Assembly (NCBI GenBank): GCA_030765065.1
Contig: CM060985.1
Span: forward strand, 173,498,096 to 173,562,095
Direction: 5' to 3'
Origin: Deroplatys truncata
Taxonomy: Eukaryota > Arthropoda > Insecta > Mantodea > Mantidae
DNA length: 64,000 bases
Made by a program: the position numbers and the translations under genes. Each line of letters starts with the position of its first letter. Position 1 is the first letter of the stretch. This document shows, piece by piece, positions 11,688 through 23,468 of this stretch. Under the pieces are notes generated by a model. The model did no database searches. It was not told the origin of the DNA and worked only from the letters and a program-made list of their open reading frames with translations.

Positions 11688-12277
11688 AAAAGTATATGAC
11701 ATAACTTGTGTGTTTTAACAAGAGTGTGTTTTTTGTGCAGTAAAATTTTCTCTATCTCTTACGATTTACCAGTTATGCTAAAGTCATTCAGAATGAAGAG
11801 GGCTTTTGGAGACATTCCCAGAAAATTCAAGATATACAATTCATTTGCCATGAAAATATGTTAAACATATGATATTTTAATCAAAATCATTAAAGCCATT
11901 TCAGTACTTCTGTCACTGTTTTAAAGTGCTGTTGCTATTCATTTGTTTCCCGTGTTTTCATGGAAGGAGTATGGAACTTCAAGGCCAGCATATAATGACC
12001 GAGTTTTACACATGTATCGATTCAATCTCCTGTGTCCCTCTTTTACTTAAAACAAAATTTGTAATGAAACTATTTATGCAAAGCTTTATCTTGATTAACA
12101 TGTATTAGGTAGTTTGGGGTGCAGGATTTTTTGAAAATCTTTGTGTCTCATACCTGGAAGGTGCTGAACTTAAATACCAATTCAACATTTTGTTTTTGAG
12201 TTATGCTGTTCACAGACAGATACACACATGGACCTTTTTCTAAACAGTTTTGAAATTTCAGAATTTTTGGGTGGAAT

Positions 12278-13788
12278 TAGGGTTGCCGTAATCTGATAAG
12301 CCAAAACCAACATTTTTTACCGTTAGATTAATCGATTTAAGGAAATGAAATTTTGAACAGCAAGGAACCCTAATGTGCATTTAATTAATAATTCAGAGTT
12401 TTGGAAGGAGTTTTGTATTTTACCTTCAGTAAGCACATATTATCAAAAATATATTAAATGTATTCAGTACAACTTAATGTATTCACTATCAACATTTAAG
12501 TTTTTGTACCAGTCGTATTTCTCAGAACCTGGAGCAAAAGAAAGGAACTTGGTATTGTTCACAATAAATTTATGAAACTCACTAAAGCTTATATTTTTCA
12601 TATTGCATTTGCAGCATTGTATTACTCTCAACCCATTCCTTTCTGCTGTCCCCTGAACAGTCATGAGGGAAAAACTCCTCTACATTGGTGTTATGACCAG
12701 GAATGGAGAAATAATACCCCTCAGTTTTTGGCAACTCTGAATACGCTCACTAAAAATCTGATGTGTTACACTCACATGACTTTCTCTACTCTTGTACAAA
12801 CTATTTTTACAAATGCTTATTCTCCATATGCTTCATGTTAATCGAGATGTTAATCTTATTGCTAATTTTCTTGTAGATGCAAGGGGAATATGGTAGGCTT
12901 TAAGAGATAGTCAAATGTTTTAAGAACTGGTTGCTATGTCGAGTATTCCATTCTCTTTGTATATCCAGGAAAAAAAAGAAATGAATAACGAATTTGAGAA
13001 AAAGTACAAGTATTGGAAAATTTAAGGGAATAACAAGCAATATCTCGAAAATGGTTCACTCAACAAAAAAAAATGTATATGACATAAATTGTGTATTTTA
13101 ACGCGATCTACATTTTTTGTGTAGTAAAACTTTGTCTATCTCTGGTGGTTTACAAGTTATGCAAAAGTCGTTCACAATGAAGAATACTTTTGGAGACATT
13201 CCCAGAAATTTCGAGATATACATTTCATTTGTCATGAAAATATCTTAAACATAGAATATTTTAATCAAAATCGATAGAGCCATTTTTGAGAAAATTAAAA
13301 TTGTCGAAAAATGTTCCATGTAAAGGGTAATCTGGGGTGGGGGGATTTTCTTGAAAACCTTCGTGTCGTATCTCTGGAAGATACTGAACCTAAATACCAA
13401 GTTTGGTGTTTATCCGACTGTTCGTTTCTGAGTTATGCTGTTCACACACACAGAGATGTTTCCAAAAATGCTTTTTTTTGGATTCAGGGGGTCTCAAAAC
13501 ATATATTTCCAGTGAAGTCAAATTTTTGGGTGGAATACAATACTTCCCCTACTTACTTTATGTAGTAGAGAAAGTAAAAATGCAATTATGAATGAAGGTA
13601 ACCCATTTCTTATGTGACAACAAATTCTCAAAACTTTCATCCTTGTCCTCCTCGAAAAAACATTAAATTTGTTGAAGTTGAGCTCAAATATAGTAAAAAT
13701 CACGGACTGTTGTCTTTTTGGTCAGGACCTTTTTATTTACTGTAAAATTGCAGGCAACCTGCGAAATCCGTGGCATATGGCAACCCTA
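12278..13788. mobile_element. Non-autonomous hAT element with perfect 8-bp target duplication
   Basis: The termini are TAGGGTTGCCGTA on the left and TATGGCAACCCTA on the right, i.e. inverted repeats with a TAGGGTTGCC core. The flanks are GGTGGAAT at 12270-12277 and GGTGGAAT at 13789-13796. An 8-bp duplication and a TAGGG/CAGGG-type terminus are hallmarks of the hAT superfamily. Without the MITE-A copy inside it the element is about 690 bp. No BED finger or hAT catalytic block is visible, so it depends on a transposase encoded elsewhere. Confidence 0.9.
12756..13575 (+). mobile_element. MITE-A, near-complete 820-bp copy inside the hAT element
   Basis: Starts ATCTGATGTGTTACACTCAC and ends TTTATGTAGTAGAGAAAGTA, with all internal family landmarks. 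Its microsatellite is very short (CACACACACA). An open frame of 84 codons from 13311 matches frames at 9995 and 31307 in other copies. Confidence 0.85.
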
Positions 13789-13826
13789 GGTGGAATGCAA
13801 TACTTCCTTTAGTTACCGTAGGAAGG

Positions 13827-14764
13827 TACATTGCATATGTGGAAGCTGTAAACATTAGGTACATGTGAGTGGCATAAATAAGCTTTCAGTTGCGTGGCCT
13901 GCACTGTTCAGTTTAACGTTTCATTTACAAAAGTTGAAAACAATGAGGTGGTATAATGAACGAATATCTTACAGGCTGTGTGCACATCATACTAACATTT
14001 AAACTGGGTGATTGTAAATAAAGTACATCACTAACACACATAATTGGGAGTGGCTATTACCAGTGCTAAAGAAAAGCTAATTGAACTGGAAGATGCAAAA
14101 GGTGACAGGTGACAAACACTAACAATAAAATCTTGTTAATTCCTGTAAAACATGTTCCGCATGGAAGTTATATATATTGATGTTACTAAATCTGAATTCT
14201 GTGAGTTGCTGTGATGCACATGTCACCTTTTTGCAAATGATGATTTTCCTGAATTATGCATCTTTGTTGTCACAAATAACAATTAAGTATCATTTTTCAA
14301 TTGAAATGTATGTATTACAATACAAAATAGGCATATCTTTGATTTATAGGACTTTCTTAAGGTGTTTTCTTCTTGTTCACTTACTGTCACTTATGTCAGA
14401 AAAAAATAGGTGATACACTGTACCCCATTTTTTCCCCCTATTTTTACATCCAAAATTGGAGGAGGGTCCTATAGGCGTGAACTTCTAATATCAATTGGTT
14501 TGGAGTAGAGTTAATACTAAGTCTTTAAACATCCTGTGCAGTGATAACTTCTGGAAAGATGCGTAATGTGGTGGATGGGCATGGCTTGTAGAAACTTGAA
14601 TAACAATTGGCTACCTATTGACAAAAAAATCCCTGTTTTTAATACTAGTATAGGTAAATATGTTTATGCTTCACAACAATATTTAAGAAGAGAAGAGTAG
14701 TAATATGGTACCTATTGTTATGGAATCACTGCCCAGCCTCGGCTCACCTTAAATTCTGAATCTG
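13827..14764. other. No recognisable feature
   Basis: Presumed non-coding. A TATA-like CATAAATAAGC followed by TTCAGTTGCGTGG at about 13873-13895 has promoter-like spacing, but nothing downstream supports a gene. Confidence 0.3.
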
Positions 14765-15055
14765 AGATCCTTCAGTTTTTTGCGCTCTCATGCACTTTAA
14801 ACTGCAGCATTTCATCTGTGACAGCGTGACCATTGTTCATTGTTTCAACAATCCATTCTAACACTTTTTTACCAACTTCTTTCCTTTCCAGATTCCATGA
14901 AAAGATTTGCAGTCAGTTCTCTTAACTAGCATTAGTTGATCCTTCTGATTGCACCAGTATCGAATAATTTTAGGTTGTACGTGGAATTCACGAGATGCTG
15001 CTCTTAAGCTATTTTTATTTGCAAACCCAACAGCATTTAATTTAAAAGACTGTAA
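14765..15055 (-). pseudogene. pogo/Tigger-type DNA-binding domain remnant
   Basis: On the minus strand, reading down from about 15050, the frame gives SFKLNAVGFANKNSLRAASR followed by EFHVQPKIIRYWCNQKDQL and a later SFHGIWKG block. This is the layout of CENP-B-like N-terminal helix-turn-helix domains in pogo/Tigger proteins (AASREFGVSEKLVRDWRKQ-type, then RRAFRGP-type). The frame is then broken by a stop at about 14850. No DDE domain follows, so this is an isolated 5' transposase fragment. Confidence 0.6.
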
Positions 15056-15627
15056 AAGTCATTATGCAATTCATGGTATTCAAGTTTTCTCACTCATAGT
15101 ACACATTGAAGGAAAAGACTGGACGTGTAAAGAAAGTGCAAAGCAAGCAGCTGCACAAGGGGTGGATCCAAAGAGGAGTTGGTTTTACCGTTCCTCTGTG
15201 ATTGGCTGTAGCCTGAAAGACTAATTGTCACTGGGTTTTACTGTGCCATTTGCTTGTCACAGAAGTTAGTAAGGCAGCCTTGTCAGATTTAGATTGATGT
15301 AAGTGAGTAATTTTTTTATTTCCTGGAATTTCAAATTTTGCCTCTCAAACATTAAAGGGGTTGTTACAGGCAGTGGGGGCCTATAGCAAGTAAGTGTACT
15401 ACTACACATATTGTGTTTTTGCACCTTTCCAAGGATTCCATGTTACTTTTTGTGCATATACAGCGCCACGACACATCACTTTTTTGCCCAGTGTTGTGCA
15501 TCTACTAGAACTGATACGCTGTTTAAAGTGGAAATTGCAAAAAAGTTATTCTTATTTTTCTCCGCTTATAATAAACTGTGATGAAAATTCTTCTGGTAAA
15601 TGACTGATGTTAGCTTGTAGGTATAAA
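15056..15627. other. No recognisable feature
   Basis: Presumed non-coding DNA between the pogo remnant and a MITE-A fragment. The 91-codon plus frame over 14949-15224 largely overlaps the minus-strand pogo remnant and has no known motif. Confidence 0.3.
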
Positions 15628-15957
15628 AAAATTGTGATGTGCTGCATTCACATAACTTTCTGTACTCTTCTACAAACTGTTCTTACAATACCTTATTCTT
15701 CTGTCTATTTCTTGTTAATACAGATAAAACTTTATTAATGATTTACACATTTCAATGTAGGTATAAAAACAATACAGTAAGCTAAAGCAATAGTCAAATC
15801 TTTTCAAAGCTGGTCGCAATGCGATGGCTTTAAAATTCTGTTCTCTTTGCATGAACACAAGAAAGAAAAAAAGAATAGCGATATGCAGTTTTGAAAAGTG
15901 TGAAGTATTTGAAAATTCAAAAAAATAACAAAAGAATATCTTGGAAATGCTTAAAGG
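15628..15957 (+). mobile_element. MITE-A, diverged 5' portion
   Basis: Has GTGATGTGCTGCATTCACAT, AACTTTCTGTACTC, AAGCAATAGTCAAATC and ATTCTGTTCTCTTTGCATGA in the usual order, then stops at about 15957. A diverged, 3'-truncated member. Confidence 0.65.
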
Positions 15958-15959
15958 GG

Positions 15960-16510
15960 AATAAAATACTGGTGGCATGGTCATAGAGATATAAAGTTGC
16001 ATACAACAACTAGGTCTTTGAACATTATGACAGCTGTGCCTATTATTAAAGTACAGGTATCTAATATACTATATACATCTTTATAAATTGCTGCTTTTAT
16101 AGTTATTACTAAGATCAAGTTATAATACTTGTTTACATTATGTACAATATGGAATGTATTTCTGTTGTTTTACATTTGTTTAATATATGTTTTGTATTCC
16201 TCAACTGAATAAGAAGAGATATCAAATAATTAATCTTTAACCTTTTGTAGTTTAATACTGTTATTTTTAACATTTTTTATGCCTTCTGGTAGATGGTAAT
16301 ATAAAACTGCCACATTATTTATTATGTTTTTGTTGCTGAGCGAACCCCTTAATGTAGTTTTAAAATAATTGTTTTTACCCCTTGTATTATGTTTGTGAAT
16401 ATAACTAATTTTTTATTGTTGCTTGCTGAGAGTATGATACTTCATGTTATTGTGCAGTAGAATAATACTGTTGTATATAGTTGAACATTTCTTAAAGCTT
16501 ACAAACATTA
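15960..16510. other. AT-rich intronic DNA with a possible antisense LINE end
   Basis: On the minus strand, about 16440-16200, a broken frame reads NVAVLYYHLPEGIKNVKNNS then KLQKVKD. This resembles the end of CR1/Jockey reverse transcriptases (the ...YNKLP..IK... block). It is too decayed for a firm call. Confidence 0.25.
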
Positions 16511-16523
16511 ATGATGTTTACAG

Positions 16524-16686
16524 CATCAGATAAGCCAGATCTGGGCCTGGAAGAACTTAGTGCACTGAATGTCAAGTCACGTTACCAGGTTTTTGAAAAA
16601 GCACAAGAAAGCGGCGCAGAAGTAGAGCGTTCCCCAAGCTCTGTCAGTGTGAAACGCTCTCCCAGCATCCTCAGCAAACTTGCCAG
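16524..16686 (+). CDS. Host gene exon 1 of the window: charged actin-scaffold-like protein
   Basis: Protein-coding exon ending at a consensus donor (CCAG|GTAACC), phase 2. It reads SDKPDLGLEELSALNVKSRY, then QVFEKAQESGAEVERSPSSV, then SVKRSPSILSKLAR, with the final Arg codon completed by exon 2. The 5' limit assumes acceptor TTTACAG at 16521-16523. An alternative is translation from ATGATG at 16511-16516, which is in frame with a stop at 16493, so this could instead be a first coding exon. The VKSRYQVFEKA and SKLARFQ motifs resemble short Lys-Ser-Arg-aromatic repeats in later exons. The Ser-Pro pairs look like proline-directed phosphorylation sites (inference). EPLIN (LIMA1)- or Xin-like actin-binding proteins are the nearest resemblance I can recall; not firm. 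Confidence 0.7.
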
Positions 16687-16765
16687 GTAACCAAACATTT
16701 CCTTACATACTACTACTTTCACATAATTTTATAGGATGGAACACAATATGACTGTGATGTTAGGG

Positions 16766-18228
16766 GCCATTCACAGCGATATAAGCATAACATAAACATA
16801 CAAACTTTTCATGTTATCTTAATGCTTGCATTCATATTGACATAAATATAGCCATAAACTAATAACATGAACATAGAAGTTTGCTCCGAGATCCTAGCGT
16901 GCATGTTCATGTCTATGTCAAACAAGGAACTACCCAATCAGAGTGATTCTTGTCACATGATCATTCTGCCATCTCCGTCACCATGTGTTGACTTACTAAT
17001 CGCCTTTCTGTGTAAGATAATGGACTGGGAATCACAAAGATTTATCTATACTATGTCTCAGACAAGAGTGATCCTAGCTATTAAAAACAGAAGCACTACA
17101 AACAGTGAAGTTTTCTTCATACGGAATTAGGAATCAGTCACATTGTTTGTACACAAAACCTTCAGTTACTAAATTAATAAAACTGGAACATTTTTACAAT
17201 CCTGTTGTAAACAACAGGAAGGCGCGTACTGCCATGTGTGCAGATAACTCTTGCAAAACTAACTTCTTGACAATAGACCAAGTAAGACATTGCCAGTAAC
17301 TTATAAATCTAGTGTTACAGAATTAATATTCTTGTGTAGTAGCATAAGGTTATTCTTTCTTAAGCATCGCAAAACAATGCCTCGCGTTGCTTCTTAAGGC
17401 TTTATTTTGGCAGATTGACAGGCCTGCTCCATGATGATAAACTGACTGATTTTAAATTGCATATAAGTGTTCTGTGCTTGTAAAGTAAACAAGAGGTCTT
17501 AAATATCAGAAGCGACTGCACGTTAAGCAAAAACATCTGAATCAGCATCCACCTCAAGAACTACTTTGTTCCAAGAAGTCTGTATGGTGTAGGAATACAA
17601 CTTTTCCATTAGTAATACAAAGACTGCATATTATTTAACAACAATAACTTATAACTGCACCTGTCTTTGGTTTAATCTATGTCTCTGTGCTTATGTATAT
17701 GTAAACATTGTAGGGTTCATGAGCCCAGAACGCATCTGTGGTGTATGTGTAGGATACAGAGAAATGAATCTAAACTTTTGTAGACTTTCTTTTCCCTGAA
17801 ACAATTTGTTCTGAGTAATGATTACAGAATTAATTACAGTGCTGCACTTTTTAGAGGTTGTTATTGTGCGATAACAAATAAAATAAAACATGCATGAACT
17901 TCCCTCCACCAATCAGCGACATCTCACTATATCTATCTCTCTCTTTCTTCCCTCCTATATGTTTACAAGAGGATCATTCTAGTTTGAGACAGATTGTATA
18001 AAAATAACAGCAAAAAAAATTGTGATGTTAGATGATACTTTTTTGTGAGTTGAACGTCCTTTAAGTGGGTAGGTAGCTGTTATTAATTTTGATACATGTA
18101 TATAACCTCTTTTGTCTTGTGTCTTGTGTACTGTTGATGGTCGCGTAGCGGATTGCCATATTAGCTCAGCCGGTTCACCTCTCTTCCGATTGGCTGCTGT
18201 TTATGTTCCTGTTGTGGTTGTGAATGGC
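16766..18228. mobile_element. Harbinger-like element defined by inverted ends
   Basis: The left end GGCCATTCACAGCGATATAA and right end GTTGTGGTTGTGAATGGC are imperfect inverted repeats. Both subterminal regions carry CATAAACAT/TGTTTATG-type repeats, as in several PIF/Harbinger families. A plus-strand frame from 16867 includes MDWESQRFIYTMSQ but no recognisable transposase. The flanks do not give a clean 3-bp duplication, so the boundaries are tentative. It lies in the intron between exons 1 and 2. Confidence 0.45.
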
Positions 18229-18608
18229 ATATTGTTTAAGTTTTGAATTATTATGTTAATGCTTAATTTGCATTGTAGAATGGCCTATTATTCATATATC
18301 TGTAAGTCACTGTGTGTGTTTGCAATGGCTGCAACATTTAAAAAATTTGATGCACCAATCACATGACACCAATCTACCCACCATAAGTTACTTTTATATC
18401 TATTCTGCAAATTATTCATAAAAAAAGGCTTGTTAATGATAAATGTTTTCCAGAATGATTTCATTACACATGTTGTAGCTACATACATGGCCCAAGTACT
18501 CTTTGCATGGTCTGATGAGAAACATAGCTTTTGAGAAGTCTGTGGCTTGAATTGCGATAATTTCAGCCTATAATAGGAAGTAACATCTAAAGCTACAAAA
18601 AAGGCGAT

Positions 18609-19570
18609 CCTATAGTAAAGAGAGGAAATATTTCATTCCACCCCAAAAATTCAATACCAAGATGTCACCAGAAATACAGAGACAAAAAGAAGCATTTTTA
18701 GAATGCAATGTGTCTGTGAACAGCATAACTAAAAAAAAAAAAAAAAAAAAAAACAGTTAAGTACCAAACTTGATATTAAAAGTTCAGTATCTTCCAAGAA
18801 TTTGACACAAAGATTTTCAGAATATCCCCCCACCCCAAACTCTACCCTTTATATTGAAAAATGTTTATTATTTTGTATTTTCTCAAAATGGCTGTAGTGG
18901 TTTTGATTGAAACACCCTATGTTTCAAATAAAATGTTTATCTTAAATTTTCTGAGAATGGCATATGACAGGCTAAGTTGCAATTGGTTTTTTACTCAGAA
19001 TCATTCAAAGAGAATGGAATTTCAAAGCCATCGAATAGCCACCCACTTTCAAAAGTTGTGTCCATCATTCAAATCTACTGCATTCTCCTTGTACCTACAA
19101 CAATGTGCAATTGGCAAATGTTCGTCTTGATCAACAAGAAGTTGTTAGAAGAATACGTTTTTGTAAGCATAGTTTGTAGAACAAGAGGAGGGAAAATTTT
19201 CTGCACAAAAAATGAAAGCTTGTTGAAAACAATTTGTCATATATATTTCTATTTTGTCGAGTGACGTATTTGTGAGATATTCCTTGTTATTTGTTTGAAT
19301 TTTCCAATACTTATACTTTTTCTTAAATGGGAATTCGTTATTTGTTTTTTTATGTCCTGGACATACAAAGAGAATGGAATTCTCCACATAGCAACCAGCT
19401 CTTAAAATATTTGACTATCGCTTAAAGCCTACCACATTCCCCTTGCATCTACAAGAAAATTAGTATAGTTCCTGCAAATGTTTATCTCGGTTAACGTGAA
19501 GTAGATGGAGAATAAGCGTTTGTATAAGAGTAGGGAAAGTCATGTGAGTGTAACACATCAGATTTTTCTA
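18609..19570 (-). mobile_element. MITE-A, near-complete copy
   Basis: Starts GAGGAAATATTTCATTCCAC and ends GTAGGGAAAGTCATGTGAGT then GTAACACATCAGATTTTT. It includes the usual CTTGCATCTACAAGAAAATT and GGGAATTCGTTATTTGTTTT blocks. A poly-A run (18730-18752) replaces the usual AC microsatellite region. Confidence 0.8.
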
Positions 19571-19580
19571 TATCTCCTGA

Positions 19581-20366
19581 TGCAGTAATTTGTATCATAA
19601 ATTACTTAAATGTAAATAATGATTGTAATATGAATATGCATTTTTATGTGACATTGATTTGAGATGTTTCTTGACTGTAATTATTGTTGATAAGTAAGTT
19701 TGTACGACCTTACTGAAACTGTCAATAATAGCGCAATAATGCAGCGAGGGGGGTGAGCTGTTTATCATTATTGGAAACAAGGAAGTTACGTAATGTTGAC
19801 GCGTTTTCGGTAGAAACTTCTGGAATGTTTCCCTAGAGCATATGTATTCATAATTTTCATTGGATATTAAAATAGACGCTAATGTTGGCGCGTTTTATTA
19901 GCCAATTGCAGTTCATTTATAATCTTTAGGGGTATCTGGATGAAGGCGTATAAATAAGGTAGGTTGGAGGTAAAGTCAGTCAGTCAGTCCTTCAGTTCGC
20001 CGAAAGCATTCATACATTACACGTCGTATTTGGCGTCAGTTCATCAAAAATCTGTGTACACTACACGTCGTCTTCAGTCAGTCAGTTCGTCGAAAGTATT
20101 AGTTCGTCATACATCGGATATAGATTCACAAGTTACGCGCAGCAGAATTATGAAAGATCTAAAATATGGTAAAGTTAATTATACAAAAGGTTGAAGTACG
20201 TTGATTAAAAGTGATCAGTAAGAAGTTATTATAACAGTTTCAGTTTGGCGAGTATCTAGATCAATATGTAAAAGTGATAGTGAACGTGTTCGACAATAAA
20301 AATTATAAAACAAATTTCTTCATCAGTGTTCTTTTTGGATAAAAGATTCCTTTCCGTTTACACAAC
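19581..20366 (+). mobile_element. LTR-like element with core promoter, possible solo LTR
   Basis: 786 bp flanked by CCTGA at 19576-19580 and CCTGA at 20367-20371. Inside are a TATA box (GTATAAATAAGG, about 19948-19959), then an arthropod initiator-type TCAGT cluster (AGTCAGTCAGTCAGTCC, about 19976), and a polyadenylation signal (CAATAAAAATTATAAAAC, about 20295). This is the layout of a retroelement LTR: U3 promoter, R, poly-A signal. The 3' end reads ACACAAC, not the canonical CA, so the exact boundary is uncertain. No protein-coding internal region was recognised beside it. Confidence 0.55.
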
Positions 20367-20371
20367 CCTGA

Positions 20372-21063
20372 TCAAGACACATGTTCGACCCAAGATAAGA
20401 TAATAGCTAGCCGGAGGACATTTGAAATGAAATCAAACAAAAGCTAACACTGATGCAAATTGCTAACACAAGATGGAGCTACAAACCGAACAAATGAATG
20501 ACGTCACAAGATGGCTTCAACACACATGATGTAAACAAACATTATAAGTAATACCACCTCACTCCTCTGGTTTTATAGGTAAACAAATTTCACTCACAAT
20601 GAAATGGTGTTCTCAGGTTGTTCGAGATATGCATGTTATTCCTCATGTCATTATATTTTAATGCAAACTCTTAGAGATATTTTTGGGAAACTAAAATATA
20701 ACAAAATTTTTTTTTGTATAAATGGCAATTTGATTTTGGAAATTTTCCTGAAAATCTTGATGTTGCATCCTTGGAAGTTAAATACAAAGTTGTAATATGG
20801 GTAGAATATGGCAAGATAACAGCTTGGGCTGATGTATAGCTATATTCTAAGGAAGATTGCTAGCACAAATAAATAAATAAAATACAAAGTTTATTTTCTA
20901 TCCAACATTTTAATTTTGAGTTAATGCTGTTCACAAACAGACATAGCAAATTAAATGTGTAAATATATGTAGCGACACTAGTTAATGTGCTGAAAGGATG
21001 CCTGTGGTAATATCTTTCTGTCGTGTTATAGCATAACCATTTTGATATCGTTTGTGTTGATAG
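20372..21063. other. Intronic DNA with MITE-A fragments
   Basis: Diverged pieces of MITE-A (CCTGAAAATCTTGATGTTGC at about 20748 and TTTTGAGTTAATGCTGTTCA at about 20912) lie just upstream of exon 2. The rest is unassigned AT-rich DNA. Confidence 0.45.
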
Positions 21064-21267
21064 GTTCCAAGCAAAAGGCATGGACATAGGTGTAACGGAT
21101 GACTCTCTGAATGGCATTCCAATTGAGGAATCATCTAGTTCCAGTGAAGAAGAAAATGAAGATGATGTAGGAGAGAATGGAGAGACTGACAAGGAGTTGA
21201 TACGTTCAAACAGAAAGCAAAGAGAGCAGCCTATCAGTTTTACAAAAATGGAGGATGTAAAGAGCAG
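21064..21267 (+). CDS. Host gene exon 2: acidic Ser/Glu-rich segment
   Basis: Acceptor TTGATAG|GTTCC and donor AGCAG|GTAATA, phase 2 at both ends, 204 nt. The encoded part reads FQAKGMDIGVTDDSLNGIPI, then a run of five Ser followed by EEENEDDVGENGETDKE, then SFTKMEDVKS. The acidic serine tract is a likely casein-kinase-2-type phosphorylation and disorder region (inference). The end MEDVKSR joins exon 3 to give VKSRWETG, another copy of the Lys-Ser-Arg-aromatic motif. The join with exon 1 restores an Arg codon (AG+G) and keeps the frame. Nothing here gives a catalytic function. Confidence 0.8.
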
Positions 21268-22520
21268 GTAATAGCTTCCTCAGTTTGTCTCATCTATTGC
21301 TTGTTGATATGAATGCTTAGATAAATGCTTGTCTTCACTAACCCGCTTCTTCTAAGTTTACTCCATAAGTAAGGATACCAAAATGTGTTACTCCACATAT
21401 GCTTTACCCCGATTGGCTAAAGCTGTTCGTGCCATAAAAACTTTTAACTTGAAACACCATTTATGAGGAATAACTAAGGGGATGCATAATGGAATGCGTC
21501 GATTTCCATCCCTTCTCTATTGACAACGTTTAGGCAGGCTGGCTCTTTCTTTTGTTAGCTGTCAATCAGTCACAGCAGCGTACTATCATTACGGTGGCTT
21601 AACTATTCTTGGTAGGGAACACAACAATGTGGACAGTGAGATACAGACCATTCTGCCACTTTTTCATAGAAGGGATTTCCCAGTTGCTGTCAAGTACCTA
21701 AACTAACGAGAAGGAAGTGAATTTACCTTTCTCTTTCTAAAAATCCTTGCCAGGTAGCGTTACGGTTTGTCAAAAGATGTGAAGAATCAAAGCCTTCTGA
21801 CGTTCTGTTAATGAAATGGTGGGGTGACTAGTGGCTAGAAAAAGAAGTGAAAAAAAAAATAAAAAGCTTTTTCAAACAAAATTAGTGTTGTATATTGCCG
21901 TGACCTCTTTATTAACTAGCTCAATGGGGGGTAGAGCGATGAGGTTACCGAAGATCTTAAAGTTAATAATTCATATTTACGAGGTCAGACGGGGGATGCG
22001 GCTGAGAGAAATTATAAAAAATATTAGAATATACTTATTAATAGCACTATTTCATGTTGTGGATGAGGGAAGGGACTATCTACTATAATAATTTACATCA
22101 AACAGGAGTGGATGGTTAGTGGGTTTATTAATAAAAAGGGATACATTACCTACGTGTTTCCATGTCTGTCGGTGAGGACGCCATACTGTTTGTATGGGTA
22201 GCGTGCACACACACACGTCTTCCTTGAACAGTAACTAGCCTCGACTCGACTAAACCCCCCATGCTCAACTTGGCGTGGTAACGCTATGCTAACTCGCTTA
22301 TCCCCACCACTCTTGCGCAATACCCGATCAGGGCAGCCAGGTCACATACGCAACAATGCTCGTACGTCACATCATGTAGCTAAAAATATTATATGCACTC
22401 TGCAACATCATTTGTTGTTTTTAGTTTTTTTGTAAATACAGTAGCTTGCATTTATTAAATACTTTAACATTGTATGTATATATATCGTCTTCATTTACTT
22501 TCACCTAAAACTTCAAAACA
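21268..22520. other. Intronic DNA without recognised elements
   Basis: Slightly more GC-rich than its surroundings. The 85-codon frame at 21831-22088 is rich in Lys and Arg but shows no motif. No terminal repeats were found. Confidence 0.3.
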
Positions 22521-22526
22521 CGCTTC

Positions 22527-22715
22527 TTAACCCATAAAAATTACATTTTTATTTTTATCCAAAATTTTGGTATCCGAAACCACCTTCTCTCCACCTTTGT
22601 TCCAATTAACAGGGATTCTACTGTAACTTGCTAGTGGTACAATTCCTTCCCTGTCAGAGTCTGATTCTGTGTTGTCAGGTTCACAGTCAGAAGAAGAACT
22701 TGAATCTCCTTTCAT
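22527..22715 (-). repeat. Possible pogo/Tigger terminus remnant
   Basis: On the minus strand CAGTAGAATCCCTGTTAATT (about 22605-22625, preceded by TA) resembles pogo/Tigger ends such as CAGTAGAACCCTGATTAACC at 63432. A short acidic Ser-rich frame covers the same bases. No second terminus was found. Confidence 0.3.
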
Positions 22716-23468
22716 TATTCCCCTACACTGCTAACACTTACATCACTAAGTTCAGATACAAACTCCTCAGTGTGCTGTTTACAAAGTTTGAGCTCAAAGT
22801 TACCCAGGAATTCTGCCATTATGCAACATTTACATAAAACCTGCATACAACTCACATACTTTGTATGTTAATGAATAACAGTCAATGTCAAAATTATTGT
22901 TGGAGTCGAATACAATGAAGCAATTCATAAAAATCTCATGCGTTACATTCGCATTACTTTCTGTACCCTCTATCTGTTTATTAGTGCTATACAAATTATT
23001 CCTATGAAAATTTATTTTCTTCTCTATTTCATTTTAATCAATATAAACCTTTCTGGAAATACGTGCATTTCACATTTTGTTATAGATATAAAGGAAATAG
23101 CGATAGTGAAATGTTTAATAACTGGACTCTATGCGCTGGCCTTAAAATTCCACAGTTTCCATGACATTGCCAGAAACAACTGAATGTTGAAAAGGACTTG
23201 AAGAGAATGACAAAGTATTGAACTATTTGAACCATTAATACTCAGAAATGGCTGATGCCACAAACAAAAGTTATTTGACATAAATTGTGTGTTTTAAACA
23301 GATCTACATTTTCTATCGCTAACGTTTGCCAGTTATACAAGATTATACAGTGCTCCTTCCGAATGATGAGGACTTCACAGGTTCTTTGCAGAAAGTTCAA
23401 CATATACATTTTATTTATGTAAATATTTTTAATATATAATATGTTAATCAAAATCGTTTTAGCCATTT

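Larger units (their letters stand above)
10569..13826 (+). mobile_element. Outer MITE-A copy split by another MITE-A and by a hAT element
   Basis: Pieces at 10569-10810, 11688-11899 and 12107-12277, plus a short end at 13797-13826, form one degraded plus-strand MITE-A. The first break is in the internal CACTCCACCAAAAAAA / AAAAGTATATGACATAA site, where the complete copy 10811-11687 sits. The second is at GGTGGAAT, where the hAT element sits. The stretch 11905-12106 resembles minus-oriented MITE-A sequence (AAGGCCAGCATATAATG), so a further small insertion or inversion is likely. Confidence 0.75.

Noticed and set aside
9979-11704. Open frames rich in His-Thr or Cys-Val across the AC runs
   Set aside because: They are translations of (AC)n/(GT)n microsatellites inside MITE-A copies.
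14949-15224. 91-codon plus-strand protein
   Set aside because: Overlaps the minus-strand pogo remnant and has no motif or splice support.
21831-22088. 85-codon Lys/Arg-rich frame as a gene
   Set aside because: No recognisable domain, splice sites or repeat membership.
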